From the NCBI GenBank assembly GCA_008360955.1, contig LUCM01005701.1:260886-324885 (forward strand): DNA of 64,000 nt, read 5' to 3'. Under the pieces are notes generated by a model that saw only the letters and a program-made list of their open reading frames with translations, ran no database searches and was not told the DNA's origin. The translations under genes were made by a program, and so were the position numbers. This stretch comes from Fasciolopsis buskii. Taxonomy: Eukaryota > Platyhelminthes > Trematoda > Plagiorchiida > Fasciolidae. Shown here one piece after another: positions 1 to 10,240 of this stretch (position 1 is the stretch's first letter; every line of letters begins with the position of its first letter).

Positions 1-1145
1 GCCATTTAGTTGGTTAAATACCGCTGCATGTCATTCACTTATGAACTCAAGTGGAACAACACATGTGGTTTCCAATTTTTCATCAGAAGCAGAAATCTTT
101 AGGAAGATAGTCTTCAGTGAATGGCGTAAACTTGGTGGCCTTAGTGGGATGCAGCCTCACATTTTCAGAGATGGTGTCGAAGTTTTGGGATCGGGATTAA
201 CAAAACACCTGGGGTCGATGTGCGAAGACTAGGGAATTCCTAAGAAGGTGTAAACGATTGACTGCACCGTTTCAGTTTGAGTTTTCTTACAATTAGCTGT
301 ACACGGATCTGCTTTGGTTTCGGTTGCTACCGCAGCAACATATACCCAACAGAGGTGAGCGAAAAATGGTGAAATAAAAACTCCATGGTAATGCACTGAG
401 GAACTACACAGAACACAAAAGATTCTGACTGCAAAAGCGGCGCTGGCTTCGGCAGTGAGCCATCATGTATTTTATCCAGCTGGGAAAAATTCCAGACTGC
501 CTTCACTCTCCGGCTCTTCTTCAGGCTCGCCAATGACCACAAATGCAACGCGAACGTTCGCCGAAGTCTCCATTCCATCCTTCGTGCTGGTTGCCTATCC
601 GCGATAGGAAGCTACTATCCGGACCTGATGCTCCAGTGCCGGACTGCGTAAACGCAAGACAAACTAAGCCACGTCATTGACCGCCCCGAGAGCCTCATCT
701 CAGATGGACCCTCACGATTGTCCAAACAGTTACTATCACTACTGAAATGCCGCGCAATCCCCGAACATCCCGAGCCCTATCGCCACAGAACACCATAATT
801 TCCGATAATAAGCAACGACAATACACAGGTCATTCATGACAAGCACGTCTTAGGATTGATTGTAAATCTTACACGTACTGGTATTCTTCCCGCCGCAAAT
901 CACAATGCGCTCCGATCTGAACAAGTGAACTCTTTTGTCTCTCTATCCCCATATTTTCATACATTTTCGTCCCGTAAATTGCCTGACGCAATCTTGAAGG
1001 TTTCCCGCCGTTTCATCTTGGGCATTATTTTGACTAATGCATTTTGTTTATCACCATTCTCCATCCACCTCATATGATATCCAGTGTGATTTTGACTCTT
1101 CTCCATCCCGTTATTACATCCATATTGATCTTCATCTTTTCCATA
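1..1145. other. Unassigned stretch left of the gypsy element
   Basis: I recognise no gene here. Open frames of 63-83 codons occur on both strands (for example 41-232 plus and 327-578 minus), which is what chance gives in this composition. A moderately GC-rich patch lies at about 600-800. The 3' LTR of the neighbouring minus-strand gypsy element should lie somewhere in this stretch, but I could not find a second copy of it beyond position 4475, so no LTR is called. Confidence 0.5.
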
Positions 1146-1508
1146 TTACCCTCCTGATTTTTTATGAACCCGGCCATTTGCCTTGCACATGCCTCTCGAA
1201 TGTCGCGAAATACACACCGCATCATGCCGATAGGCAATGATCAAAATGAACGTTGTAGAACCGCGTCTTATCACGCGAAACGTACCGGCATGCCGTGGAT
1301 GCAGTGGTGATCGGACACCATCAATACGCGCGAAAAAATGAGTTGATGCGATCAATGCGGTTGGAATGTAGCTCGAAGGCCGTTGGTTCCGCGGTGTATT
1401 GACATGAAGCGTTCGCATATGTTGCGCGAGACGTTTTGCATAGTCACCATATTTGAATTGCGTGGTTCTCAATGGGGCCACCAGCCCCCCGGGGAGGCGG
1501 AGGGCCAA
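1146..1508 (-). pseudogene. Gypsy integrase C-terminal region
   Basis: A 120-codon frame continuing the integrase after a frameshift near 1500. It starts with LRLPG, the usual gypsy sequence just after the core. The middle has YIPTALIASTHFFARIDGVRSPL, a block found in the same place in fluke gypsy elements, and then HAGTFRVIRRG, corresponding to the GPF/GPY-like chromatin-contact module. The frame runs to 1146. Past this point the family resemblance stops. Confidence 0.7.
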
Positions 1509-2408
1509 CCAAACACAAGCTCGTTCGGTATAGTGTGCATTTTTTCGTTAACAGAACTACGAATGCTTAAAAGAGCTAACGGCAGTATTTTGCTCCAAAG
1601 CTGGTTGGCCCAAGATCGCAGTGCAGCTTTAAACTGCCGGTGGAGTATTTTCACCATACCATTAGCTTGCAAACGTTAGAAATTTGTTCTAAATATCTAC
1701 AACCAAGTGTTTTGATCATATTTGAAAACGCCCCGTCGAAATTTGAGCCGCGGCCGGCGGTCGCTGCAGCGGGCAACCAAAGATGCTTACCCAATCGGAC
1801 AAGAAATCTTTCGCAGCCTCTCCTGACGTAAGGCAGGGAATTGGTGTGTTCTGTGGCAAGCCAGTAAAGCGGTCCATACAGTTGATTATATAGACAGTTG
1901 TAGAACGGCAAGACAGGACCTACGAGTTCAACGCATGCGTGGTGAAAACGTGTCTCTGGTTCGGGAAAGTAGACAACGGAGCCCCAGTATGCCGATGAAC
2001 TTTCGATGCCTGATATTGGAGGCAGGCTCGGGACCACCGGCGCACGTCACGTTTGACGTCGAACCACACAAAACGCTCGGTTACTAGCCTCACCGGAGCA
2101 TCCACACCTGGTTTGGCGAGGTTGTGTAACGTCAGAAATGAGGTGTAACGGTGAGCTGCTAGAACCGCTGGCTGTGGACGACCTTGCGATGCGTCGCAAA
2201 GAATTGTATTCTTCGACGCTGTGATAGGTAAGACCGCTAAGGTTAATGAGTCGTCTCGTCGAAGTTTGTCGATAAAGAATTCCATCGCTTGGGCCAGCGC
2301 CATTGCGAAGTGGTCGACTTTTGGTTTCGAGGTCAAACAGAGCTGGTGTATACGAGAAAAAGCATCAGCGGCGGAGTTATCTGCTCCAGAGACATGTGGT
2401 ATTTCCAA
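1469..2408 (-). pseudogene. Gypsy integrase remnant, all three DDE residues replaced
   Basis: The N-terminal zinc domain is recognisable (RLVTERFVW, then RRWSRACLQYQ), but the final CxxC reads CLQY, so a ligand is lost. The catalytic core continues in a second frame. The first Asp, expected before LVGP, is Glu (codon at 1927-1929). The second Asp, expected in a TDRG box, is Gly (1753-1755). The Glu expected after NGMV is Lys (1649-1651). Integration of the cDNA is the family role; this copy could not have performed it in its present form. Frame changes occur near 1960-2050 and 1660. Confidence 0.85.
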
Positions 2409-2660
2409 CGTGCAGCGCGTATACCAGCGCTTCTATTTAACCTCTGAATACCTCGAATAAGCGACCCTCTAGTGCGCCTGGAGTGTCGGACAGCCAGGTA
2501 GACGGCGAGCAACTCCTTGCTAAACATGCCATATCTAGACTCCGCCGGCTGCAGCCGCTTGGAAAAGAATGCTAAAGGCAGGTTTACTTCTGAAGTGCAG
2601 ATGCAACTACAGTTGTTGAGGCGTCGGCTATCAGGGATATGGTCGCTCCCGGGTAGGGAT
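2330..2660 (-). pseudogene. Gypsy RNase H remnant
   Basis: Minus-strand translation shows the RNase H start ISLIADASTTVV, with the first catalytic Asp, at about 2605-2645. It is followed in another frame by FSKELLAVYLAVRH, with the second acidic residue, near 2480-2527. Downstream the frame runs into scrambled sequence where a TDHKPL-type block would be expected. The end, near 2408, reads IPHVSGADNSAADAFSRI, the usual C-terminal signature with the last Asp. So the core acidic residues persist, but internal frame changes break the domain. Confidence 0.75.
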
Positions 2661-2939
2661 GTGCGATTAGCGCTATTTTGGTGATGACATCCTTAATGAA
2701 AATGAAAGCCTGTTTTCCAGCCTCGGGGAATGCAAACTTGCACTTAACTCCCCGCAACAGATGTGAAGGGGGGTAATCGCTTTTGCACTATTGGGAATAA
2801 CACGCCGGTAGAAACTAACTAACGCGACGAATTGCCGTAACTGCCAATAAGAATGGGGCCCTGGGTAGTCCCGAATAGCAGTGAACTTATCTGGAAATGG
2901 AGCTATAACCGAGAACGAAACGATATGCCCTAAGAATGT

Positions 2940-3676
2940 GACGCTCGGTTTCCAAGTTCAAATTTTGAAGTGTTAATCGTTACGCCATGCTTAATGAGAC
3001 AGTCGAACAGTGCCCATAGGTGAGCGTAGGGTTGCTAGCTACTAGTATATCGTCTAAGTACGCATAAATATTCTCTACCCCGCTTGTGACCCCGTGCATA
3101 AACCGTTGAAAGGTTTGAGCTGCATTGCTGATCCCGTAGGGATCCTCACGAAATCCAACAGTCCAAAAGGCGTGGTCACTGCCGTTTTTGGTATGTCTTT
3201 CTCTTCCGCGAGGATCTGACTGCATGCTTGAATTAAGTCTGTGCGGCTGAATATCTTGCAGCCGGACAGCGATGAACTAAGGTCTTGTATGTGGAAAATC
3301 GGGTACCTGTCGGTAACTGTGACCATGTTCAGTGCCCTGTAGTCACCACATGGTCACCAGTTGCCATTGGGCTTGGAGACCACGTGAAGCAAAAAGGCCC
3401 AAGAACCACTAGAAAGTCGGTTGACGCCTAGTTACAACATTTGGTCGAATTCCGCCTTGGCCAGGTGGAAATTGTCAAGAACTAGGCGGCCTACTAAATG
3501 CTGGGGGGACCTGTGGTCTCTATATGGTGGGTTACCCTAGTATTAACGGCAGGAAAAGGGTCGACGTATCGCAGCATGCCCGGGTAGTCGCGAGGTAGCC
3601 CGCTGTAGGGCTGTTTGCCTGGCGGTTTGGCGCACTGGGGCGTAATTTCTTTAACAAGGGCGCACGAGCTGGTCAC
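2940..3676 (-). pseudogene. Gypsy reverse transcriptase remnant, YLDD retained
   Basis: Three overlapping frames together give a gypsy RT. The N-terminal piece holds the HHIETTGPP motif that opens RT in this group. The middle has the block containing FSRTDLIQA, where the first catalytic Asp (in TDL) is kept, and then the TTPFGLLDF block. The last piece contains GISNAAQTFQRFM and the YLDDILVAS catalytic box at about 3045-3063. The domain thus keeps all catalytic aspartates but is split by at least two frameshifts and cannot be translated as one protein. Family role: RNA-templated DNA synthesis in cytoplasmic particles. Confidence 0.85.
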
Positions 3677-3723
3677 GGTCAGCGACCTTTAACGATCTAC
3701 TATTTTCCTGTGCTGAGCTTCAA

Positions 3724-4075
3724 CTAGTAGGTCAAAATGCTGGAGAAGTCAATGTCTGTAATGCTGTATAGGAAGTGGGCGACGATGAAAACCCAACGAA
3801 GTTTACGATTCAGACATAGATTGAGGGCGAGGGGACGATGTCCGTACGTGTGGATGTCGGTGCCGTTCGCAGCCCACAGCGTCTCTACCTGTGCCGCGAT
3901 CAAATTGCTCGGGTCTCGGGGGATTACGCTGACTTTGGCACATGGATCCACCAGGAACAGCTTGTTAATCGTCAAGTCTTTGACGTTAAGAAGGCGACAA
4001 TTAGTAGCTGGCCCGGTGTTGCGTGCCACGACCGGAAACCTAGTTTCCTTGTTTCTTGCTCGGAAATGTGCAATC
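3724..4075 (-). pseudogene. Gypsy aspartic protease remnant
   Basis: The frame carries the strand leading into the active site of retroviral-type aspartic proteases. The DTGA active-site box reads DPCA, with the Asp codon at 3946-3948 preceded by FLV and followed by KVSVIP, the usual hydrophobic flap-side strand. Catalytic Asp is present, but the Thr and Gly that form the fireman's-grip turn are replaced, which should abolish activity. Such enzymes cut the Gag-Pol polyprotein as homodimers. The segment lies directly between the Gag box and the RT, as expected. Confidence 0.7.
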
Positions 4076-4441
4076 GGGGCCAAGCCATTTTGCCAAGCTT
4101 CCGAAGCGGTTATGATACTTATAGTGATCTTCCACAAGTGGCAAGAAGGTTTGTTTGGGAGAGGGGCTGCTGTTCCTGCCGCCACGCGGGCCGAACCGAT
4201 CTCGTCGCCGGTCTCTATCTGCTGTGAGCCGCTGTAACGATGCGTCGATCCGCGTCAGGATGGTTGTTAATTCGTCCCGCGAAGATGACGATGCGGCTCT
4301 TGGGGATAAAAAGGTATTCAATGTTGGGACATCCGGGCTATAGGGCGACAAGTCGTCAGCAACTTCTGCTGTTTTTTCTAGTGAATATTTGCGGGCAGTA
4401 CTGAGCAACAGAGATAGATATGGTGAAGCCGTTGAAGCCAC
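4040..4441 (-). pseudogene. Gag remnant with degenerate CHCC zinc box
   Basis: A 133-codon frame. The middle is low in complexity and rich in Ser and Arg (about residues 45-95), followed by the nucleocapsid-type box near residues 107-124. In the CsRn1 group this box is C-x2-H-x9-C-x3-C. Here the positions read Tyr107, His110, Leu120 and Cys124, so two of the four zinc ligands are gone. The sequence around it (NRFG after the histidine) is typical of the family. The frame then ends, and the protease continues in another frame near 4070, so a frameshift separates Gag from Pol in what should be one polyprotein. The nucleic-acid-binding role is known for the family; loss of function here is inferred from the missing ligands. 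Confidence 0.75.
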
Positions 4442-4452
4442 AGCTCTCTTAA

Positions 4453-4468
4453 TACCGGGTCGTCGCCA
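4453..4468 (-). promoter_or_regulatory. Possible primer-binding site region of the gypsy element
   Basis: On the minus strand, just upstream of Gag, the sequence TGGCGACGACCCGGTA resembles the primer-binding region of CsRn1-like elements, which begin TGG and pair with a host tRNA 3' end. Its place between the expected 5' LTR and Gag fits. The match is only partial and no LTR boundary was confirmed. Confidence 0.3.
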
Positions 4469-4999
4469 AACGATGCATCTCTAAGACGCCGCATTTCCAT
4501 CAATAGTATTAAGGGTTTTTATTTCCCAGCTCGACCGCCTAAAGTAATTGTCGGATGCGTTGATCTTCCGTAGAGAGAGTCCGAGATATAACCACCTCTT
4601 TCAACGCGTTGAAACTACGCGGAGATACGATGACGTCCCTGAAATGAAGGGTTACACCGAGAGGATGACCTACTTCTGGATTGAGACGGTTTTTCTCTGT
4701 GGGCATGACACCATATTTTTAAAAACGAAAGACAGCAAGAACATAAGTTACCGAATATTACCGATGGAAAAAAGCAGCCATTGAGAACCAACACGTAAAA
4801 GCGATTTGCACACACGGTAAAATACGGCATTGATATTCCACCTTCAAAATGCAAACCAAGCGTCAGCAAAAAGGAATACAGTTTCAAGTGATCAGATAAT
4901 CTTGTCGTGCTTACCTGTTTTCAGAACAGATGGTCTTAACGCGAATCTCATATTATGTTCGTTTGCCCATAACCTTTGTGACCACTTGTGCATTATCCT

Positions 5000-6520
5000 T
5001 ACTCGGCTCGGTACAGTTGCGATACTTCCAACCCTGACACTCGACCGATATAAAGAGAAGACAATCGGAAGTGGCGGAGGGTTGAGTATATTTTTAACGG
5101 GATCGTGCAGGCGTAGAGCGTGCGAGCAACACGCAAATGTCGACCGCGCTTGGCGGTCAACGTTCGGTCAAACAAGCTATCCTGAGGAACAAATCCATGT
5201 TCCGCTACAACGTCCTTGCTGTAATGTCGAGCCCAATATTGTATGCAATGCTGCGTAAGAGGACACACTAGCACTTTGGTAAAGGGCAAAACACTTGCAT
5301 TCATTTGGACGAATTGTGGTCAGTTCCCCTCTAGCCTCGTTGGCCGCCATGTTACACTGCCTGAGTAGCTTAAATGTATGCATGACGGCAAATTCCTAGG
5401 TTCTTGACCTTGAAAAGTAACGCAGCTGTCCACTACTGACCAGATCTACGATTGCAGTCAGCGATAAATGTTTACCAAGAATAAGTGATAAATCGCAGCG
5501 GACCGACCATCTTTAGTCCACTTCTTTATCCTGGTGATATATCTTCTGTTGACTTGTCATCACCTGCAGAAATAAAACTAGGATTAGCTAGTTCCTCTTC
5601 CAATTCATTCATAATGAAGGGGAACATACGGGGCCCAGAAGCATTACACTGAGATGCCCTTCTTTTGACATTCTGTAGTCCTGAGAAGTAATGAAGCATA
5701 AAAACGTAAAAGCTGCCGTTGCTGAGACGTCATGTCACCTGCTGCCGGTCTAATTCAGTTGTACTGAAGGCTGCTGCATCGTGGTATGGTAGAAAATGTT
5801 GTACGGGGTTGAAACCTTTACTAAACTCCAGGTAACAGACTTCAGTTTTCTTACCTTTTTTCTTGCGGCGAGCTGTTTCATCTAGAAACATCAAGAGATC
5901 CGTTGGACGCGAGTGGTTCTTGATGGAATCTTGGTGCCCCGAAGTCAAGTGGTTGTTGGTTCCAAGGTGCAACAGTAGCTGGTCGCCAAATATTTGATCT
6001 AAGCATTTGCAGAAAAGTGACATAAGAAGTACAATACAGTAGTTGTTAAACTTATACCCAGAACCTGACTTGCGTGTTGCGATAGTCATTTTCCAGTCCA
6101 TTGGAACTTCTAGCCTGAGTAAGACACTATGGAGCTTCATTAGAGGTGTTAAAAATAAATCAGCTGCAAATTTGGGAGGTAGCGGGGTGCAAGTCCTTTG
6201 GCTCCGTCGGTTTGTGCTTTTTTGAGTGTTTTCAGGGCTGCAGCAATTCGACTTCGTTTGCATTCAACCTATGTGATTGAGCTACCTTACGGCCAATGAG
6301 ATTCCGAAAACTTCTGGTTGCGCCTGGCGATACCCACGCTTACCGAACGAGAGAGCGGTTTCTGTATTTCCTTTGTCCGTAAGAGCTGCGGCATCTTGCT
6401 CTATGGTCACTATATATCCACGCAAGGCCTTTTTAGGCTGCACATATGCATAAATCCTCTTGGGATTTGTCTTACCTCCGCAGCTGATTCCTTGCTTGAA
6501 ATTTGCACCCATTTGCGTTG
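5000..6520 (-). mobile_element. CR1/jockey-like LINE remnant A (reverse transcriptase to C-terminus)
   Basis: Read on the minus strand. Linker sequence before RT lies at 6282-6512 (NPKRIYAYVQPKKALRG). The RT palm starts near 6200 with PPKFAADLFLTPLMKL. Block A reads CYLEFSKGFN instead of LDFSKAFD, so the first catalytic Asp is Glu (about 5828) and the later Asp is Asn. A further piece at 5551-5660 gives ASGPRMFPFIMNELEEELANP and then AGDD, the FADD-type box with both aspartates kept. The thumb and C-terminal part at 4999-5304 contains KVLVCPLTQHCIQYW and SKDVV, the block equivalent to VRPHLEYCIQAW. Frames change at least three times. These LINEs copy themselves by target-primed reverse transcription; this one is 5'-truncated and dead. 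Confidence 0.8.
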
Positions 6521-6789
6521 TTATATGGCGGTCCTCAACCCTGGTTTTCGTCGTCAGTGTCGTGGGACTTGTGACCGTTAAGGTATCATGCTGTCATGAT
6601 TCTTACTGAGTGTGCTTCGCATACCGATGGCTACACTTACTGGGCCCTGGTTCATGTGCCTTCTTTTCACTGGTTTGAATTTCAGAACGGAACATTTGCA
6701 AGGGAAAGGATGTTGGGATGCAAATTACATCGGGCTTTAGTTGGAATGCTCGACAGAAAGCTTTTCGGAACAAGGTCAGATTTGTCAAA

Positions 6790-7275
6790 CCGAAGAGCAA
6801 AGTTTTCACCGGTGTGCTTAGGGAATTCATTACACCTCACTTGGAATGTTGTGTTCAAGCTTGGACACATTTTTCCAGGGAAACCTGAACTTTCTTAAAG
6901 AACATTGCAAGAGTCATTCGGAGCGCGACACAGAACTTGTCTTCACTCTGATTCCGTTGCCAAAAATGACCAAGCTTATCAGCCGACAGAGCAGAGAAGA
7001 CCGGAGCCAACAACCAAATGGAAGAATTGTACGTCATATATCGCGGTTTCGACATAGAAAGAATACGAAATCACGCGAGAATGCAATTCACAGGAGAACG
7101 GTACCCAGTATCCCAAACGATTCGAAGGCGAGTTCTTTCAAAATGTGCAACAAGAAACGCACAGACAGAGAGTCCGATGAAAAATGCAACGGAACAAGTG
7201 TTTCGGAATGGATGTCAAGCTTCCCATTTTAAATTTGAGAATATGGCGCCTGGAGATAATCGATTTGCTCTGTAA
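6790..7275 (+). mobile_element. CR1-like LINE remnant B (C-terminal region, plus strand)
   Basis: Plus-strand translation from about 6812 gives REFITPHLECCVQAW, the conserved block downstream of the RT thumb in CR1-like elements, with the usual NFLKNIARVIRSAT stretch after a stop codon. A second frame from 7018 carries the tail (CATRNAQTESPMKNATEQVF, resembling the region that ends these proteins). Stops and frame changes make it non-functional. It lies opposite in direction to remnant A and holds the same domain as A's end, so it is a separate insertion. The tail assignment is weaker than the first block. Confidence 0.6.
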
Positions 7276-7559
7276 GATAAAAAGCAATGACTAACTGCGC
7301 GCATGACAGAAGGCGAAAACGGAAAATCTATCAAGCAAAGTTGACTACCTTGGACTGCCCAAATTATAGCACAGAGGTTTTCGAAGATTTAATGAAGGCT
7401 TTTGGGATGGGTGAAGGTTTGGTTGTAGTTCATCTTGGGATCCTAGTCCGGTTGAACCTTGGCCCTCGAAAAAGGGAAAATGGAAATAAACCGTCAAACC
7501 ATCGCTCTCAATTGATGGTGGCAGTGTGCGTTTTAAGTATCATAGCGATAAATGGGTGT

Positions 7560-8070
7560 CAACCACTGACCTGATATGGGAGGTATAACCACTCGTGGAT
7601 GGAAAACGTGGCCTACACCATGAGAGTTCAGGATCAGTGATCCCATAGGATTTGATCTTGCTTATCAGCTTAAGGTGGGAGTCTCTACTGATTAAGTTTT
7701 TCATGTCCAAGTAGATCACAACTACCAACGTTTTGGCGCTGGTTACCATTATGAATTTATCAAGACAGTCATTCATGCACTTAGCGCAGGATTTATTTTG
7801 GGGAAAGTAATGCTGACCAGTGTTGACAAGCCTGTTGTCTATAAGGCTTGTCGGGAGCTGCCGTTTAATCAAGTGCTTCATGGTTCTAGAAATAGCATGA
7901 ACATGGCTAATCGGATGGTGGTTGCCTGGCGAAAGTCATAAGCATTATTTTTTGTACATGAATTATGATAGACGTTTTCCACTGAACGGTAGAAGTAACG
8001 CATTAGCAGAGTGGTTAAACACATCGGCTACTGGAATTAAAATATTCTCGTCACCTAGATAGACAATCGG
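7560..8070 (-). mobile_element. CR1-like LINE remnant C (reverse transcriptase fingers and palm)
   Basis: On the minus strand the piece begins near 8060 with a finger-domain stretch (DVFNHSANALLL), then NHHPISHVHAISRTMKHLIK, matching the NYRPVSL block. A 113-codon frame at 7540-7881 holds the following part: VVVIYLDMKN corresponds to block A with the catalytic Asp kept, then SKIKSYGI before the expected turn. It ends before block B, so the YxDD box is missing. Downstream sequence no longer resembles RT. Probably a truncated, mutated copy. Confidence 0.7.
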
Positions 8071-10240
8071 TGGAAAGAACTTTTTCAGAATTGGCGGCTA
8101 AATTTTGCTTTTGCTGAAAGCGGAAATGTTTCTTTCGGTAAGAAGGTAACCGTTGAAAACGTTTCTGGAATCAGACAGGGAGAACACTAATCTGGAAGTT
8201 CACTGATGTTCGTCAGAGCTGAGTCAAAGCATCTACAAAATGCCTCAGTCATTCCTTGGAGTTGTTACTACACTTGATATTCTGGATATAAGTGGTGGAG
8301 TGTGGTATGGATGGCTCATGAGTTCACCAATTTTGACAGAGCTGCCTGTAAGCTGGGCTGTTTGAGAGCAAGCAACTCTTTCGTTTTATTATTTGAACTT
8401 ATAATCATTTCGATTGTCTGAAAAGTGGTTGATCCGTAGAAAAAATAAAACTCACTAGTCCTAAGGAAGTCTCTCCGAAGTGTGGTACTTTCGCAGCTCG
8501 ATCAGTCAAGTTAGTCCCACTTGATCAGCACCGGAGGAACTCGATCAGGTTTAACACTATAAAATCATTCCTGCTGCAACTGATGAAGCCTGCCAGTTGT
8601 ATTTTTCACCTCCTTCAGGAAGGAAAGAGTCCCGTGTACAGCTGTGTAAGAGGGTTTTGATCGCCTTCTAAACAGACTCATGGTGAAGCCCGAGGATGGG
8701 GATGGAATGGTACATTGGAAAGGCAGTGAGAATATCCAGCTTAAAGGCAGATGAGCACACCCAGGTAGGTGACTTTGGTGGATGCGCAAAAATTAGATCT
8801 CGAATTTGTTGTTCTTTGTCGGGCCAATCACGTGCTGCATCCGTCCTATTTGGTGAATGTTAACAAGACAAGAGAACAATCAAGTGGGTCAAAAAATATC
8901 GGAAGCAATAAAGTTGCCCTGTTAAGGTGGAATAGTAGTTACTCGCATCAACTTCCTGCCAGGAGCCTTCATCTAAACATACCAGCCCTTAGCCTTTAGG
9001 AATCTTGGACGAATTTGCTGGGGATCTTGGGGTAAAAAGGCTGGTAATAAATCTCGGACATGTACGAAGCAGCCACTCATAAACTGAGCTGGGCTACGTT
9101 TTCTGATTGACTGTTGTCCGCGGTTGGCAGTTACAAAGTTTGGAGTGCCAATATCGGGCCAGGTCTTGATAAGAAAAATGCTGAGACGAAGGTACTGTAT
9201 TTTTCGTACTTTAGGACGGGCACTGAGTAGAAATAGCGTCATTCGCTTGACAAAGTTGTCTGTAAGTGCTGCAATGCTAGTAGAAAGAGATTTATTTACA
9301 CGGAGGGGACCTTTAGGGTGTACCATCCACTGGCTGGCTGACAGCATTTTGCTCATGAGGTGCAAAGTCTCGATCTTCGTCCCTAATTGCTAAGTGCCTT
9401 AAAGTGGCATGGACGTTGAGGGCGCCACTATGACAGGTGCGTTCCTGGAGGCTTAGATGTGGCATATCGGTGGGTGGCACCCTGGAGAGGAAAGAATAAG
9501 AGTGAGGATGGGTGGTTGGGAATGCATTATAAAAAACCAAGGGGCAGTTCGTGTTGACCTATGGGAAATGAAATATCCATGATTGAAGGATGGGGTTTCG
9601 ACCACTGGTTAGAGTTATAGTTTCGGAGTTCCTGGTTTTCTTGAGCGCGTCAGTTGCTAAAGAGTGCGGAGATGCGCGAGGTAAGTTTTGGGAGGTTTTG
9701 ACCACTTTCTTGCTAACAGACCCCATATTATGCATATTTGAACGGTGGAAATTAAGGAGGCCCACACGTGCTTGGACGAAAGAGGGGTGCATTTTAGATG
9801 CTATACGGTGAGAGCTGTTGGAAGACTAATGGGTCAAAAGGTGAAAGTTGAAGGCTCGCTGGTGATGGGTACACAGTAGGTAGGGCAGGCTTGGCCAGTG
9901 TGGGTACGTTCTGTGTACGGCATTGCGAACCCATTGTGATTGTTGCTGATATTTAGGGGTTTGCATCCGAGGAGGAAAAAGTGAGGTCTAGATAGGCTGG
10001 GGACGCGGCCGTGATGGCCACTTTAGTCATCAGCGTAGTAGGTGATGCGGAATTCGCAGGTGGTCGACGTTGTTTCGGCAACTTTGCCGCCTCTTGAAGC
10101 TGTTTCAAGTGCACCTACTGAGGATGAAGCAGGCGAAAAACGTTTGGGAATGGGTACATCAGGCAAATTACCTGGCTAGCCGCCGGACAGAGAGAAGGAA
10201 TTTGAGAGGAAGCAAGCTATCGCGCCATCGTAATTTGTTT
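8070..10240. other. Unassigned stretch with G-rich patches
   Basis: No family recognised. Plus-strand 9400-10050 is rich in G, so minus-strand frames are longer than average there (8973-9365, 130 codons; 9559-9792, 77 codons), with high Ser, Pro, His and Thr. A plus-strand stretch near 8130-8160 faintly resembles an RT block B but is too short to call. The part next to 10240 may include mutated upstream sequence of the following gypsy integrase, but I found no protease, RT or RNase H motif. Confidence 0.4.

Larger units (their letters stand above)
1146..4475 (-). mobile_element. Decayed Ty3/gypsy LTR retrotransposon, CsRn1-like
   Basis: On the minus strand the domains follow the gypsy order: Gag with a Cys-His box, aspartic protease, reverse transcriptase, RNase H, integrase, and the basic region after integrase. 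They occupy several frames and are broken by stops and frameshifts. The Gag box has the spacing of the CHCC type used by the CsRn1 group of flukes, not the usual CCHC, which is the main reason for the subgroup call. Protease, Gag and integrase have lost key residues while the RT keeps its YLDD box. The pieces are collinear and at near-normal spacing, so this is one old insertion that decayed by point mutations and small indels. LTRs are not resolved. Confidence 0.85.

Noticed and set aside
3737..4237. Long plus-strand frame (166 codons) opposite the gypsy protease and Gag
   Set aside because: The minus strand carries clear gypsy motifs in the same place; this frame is an antisense shadow.
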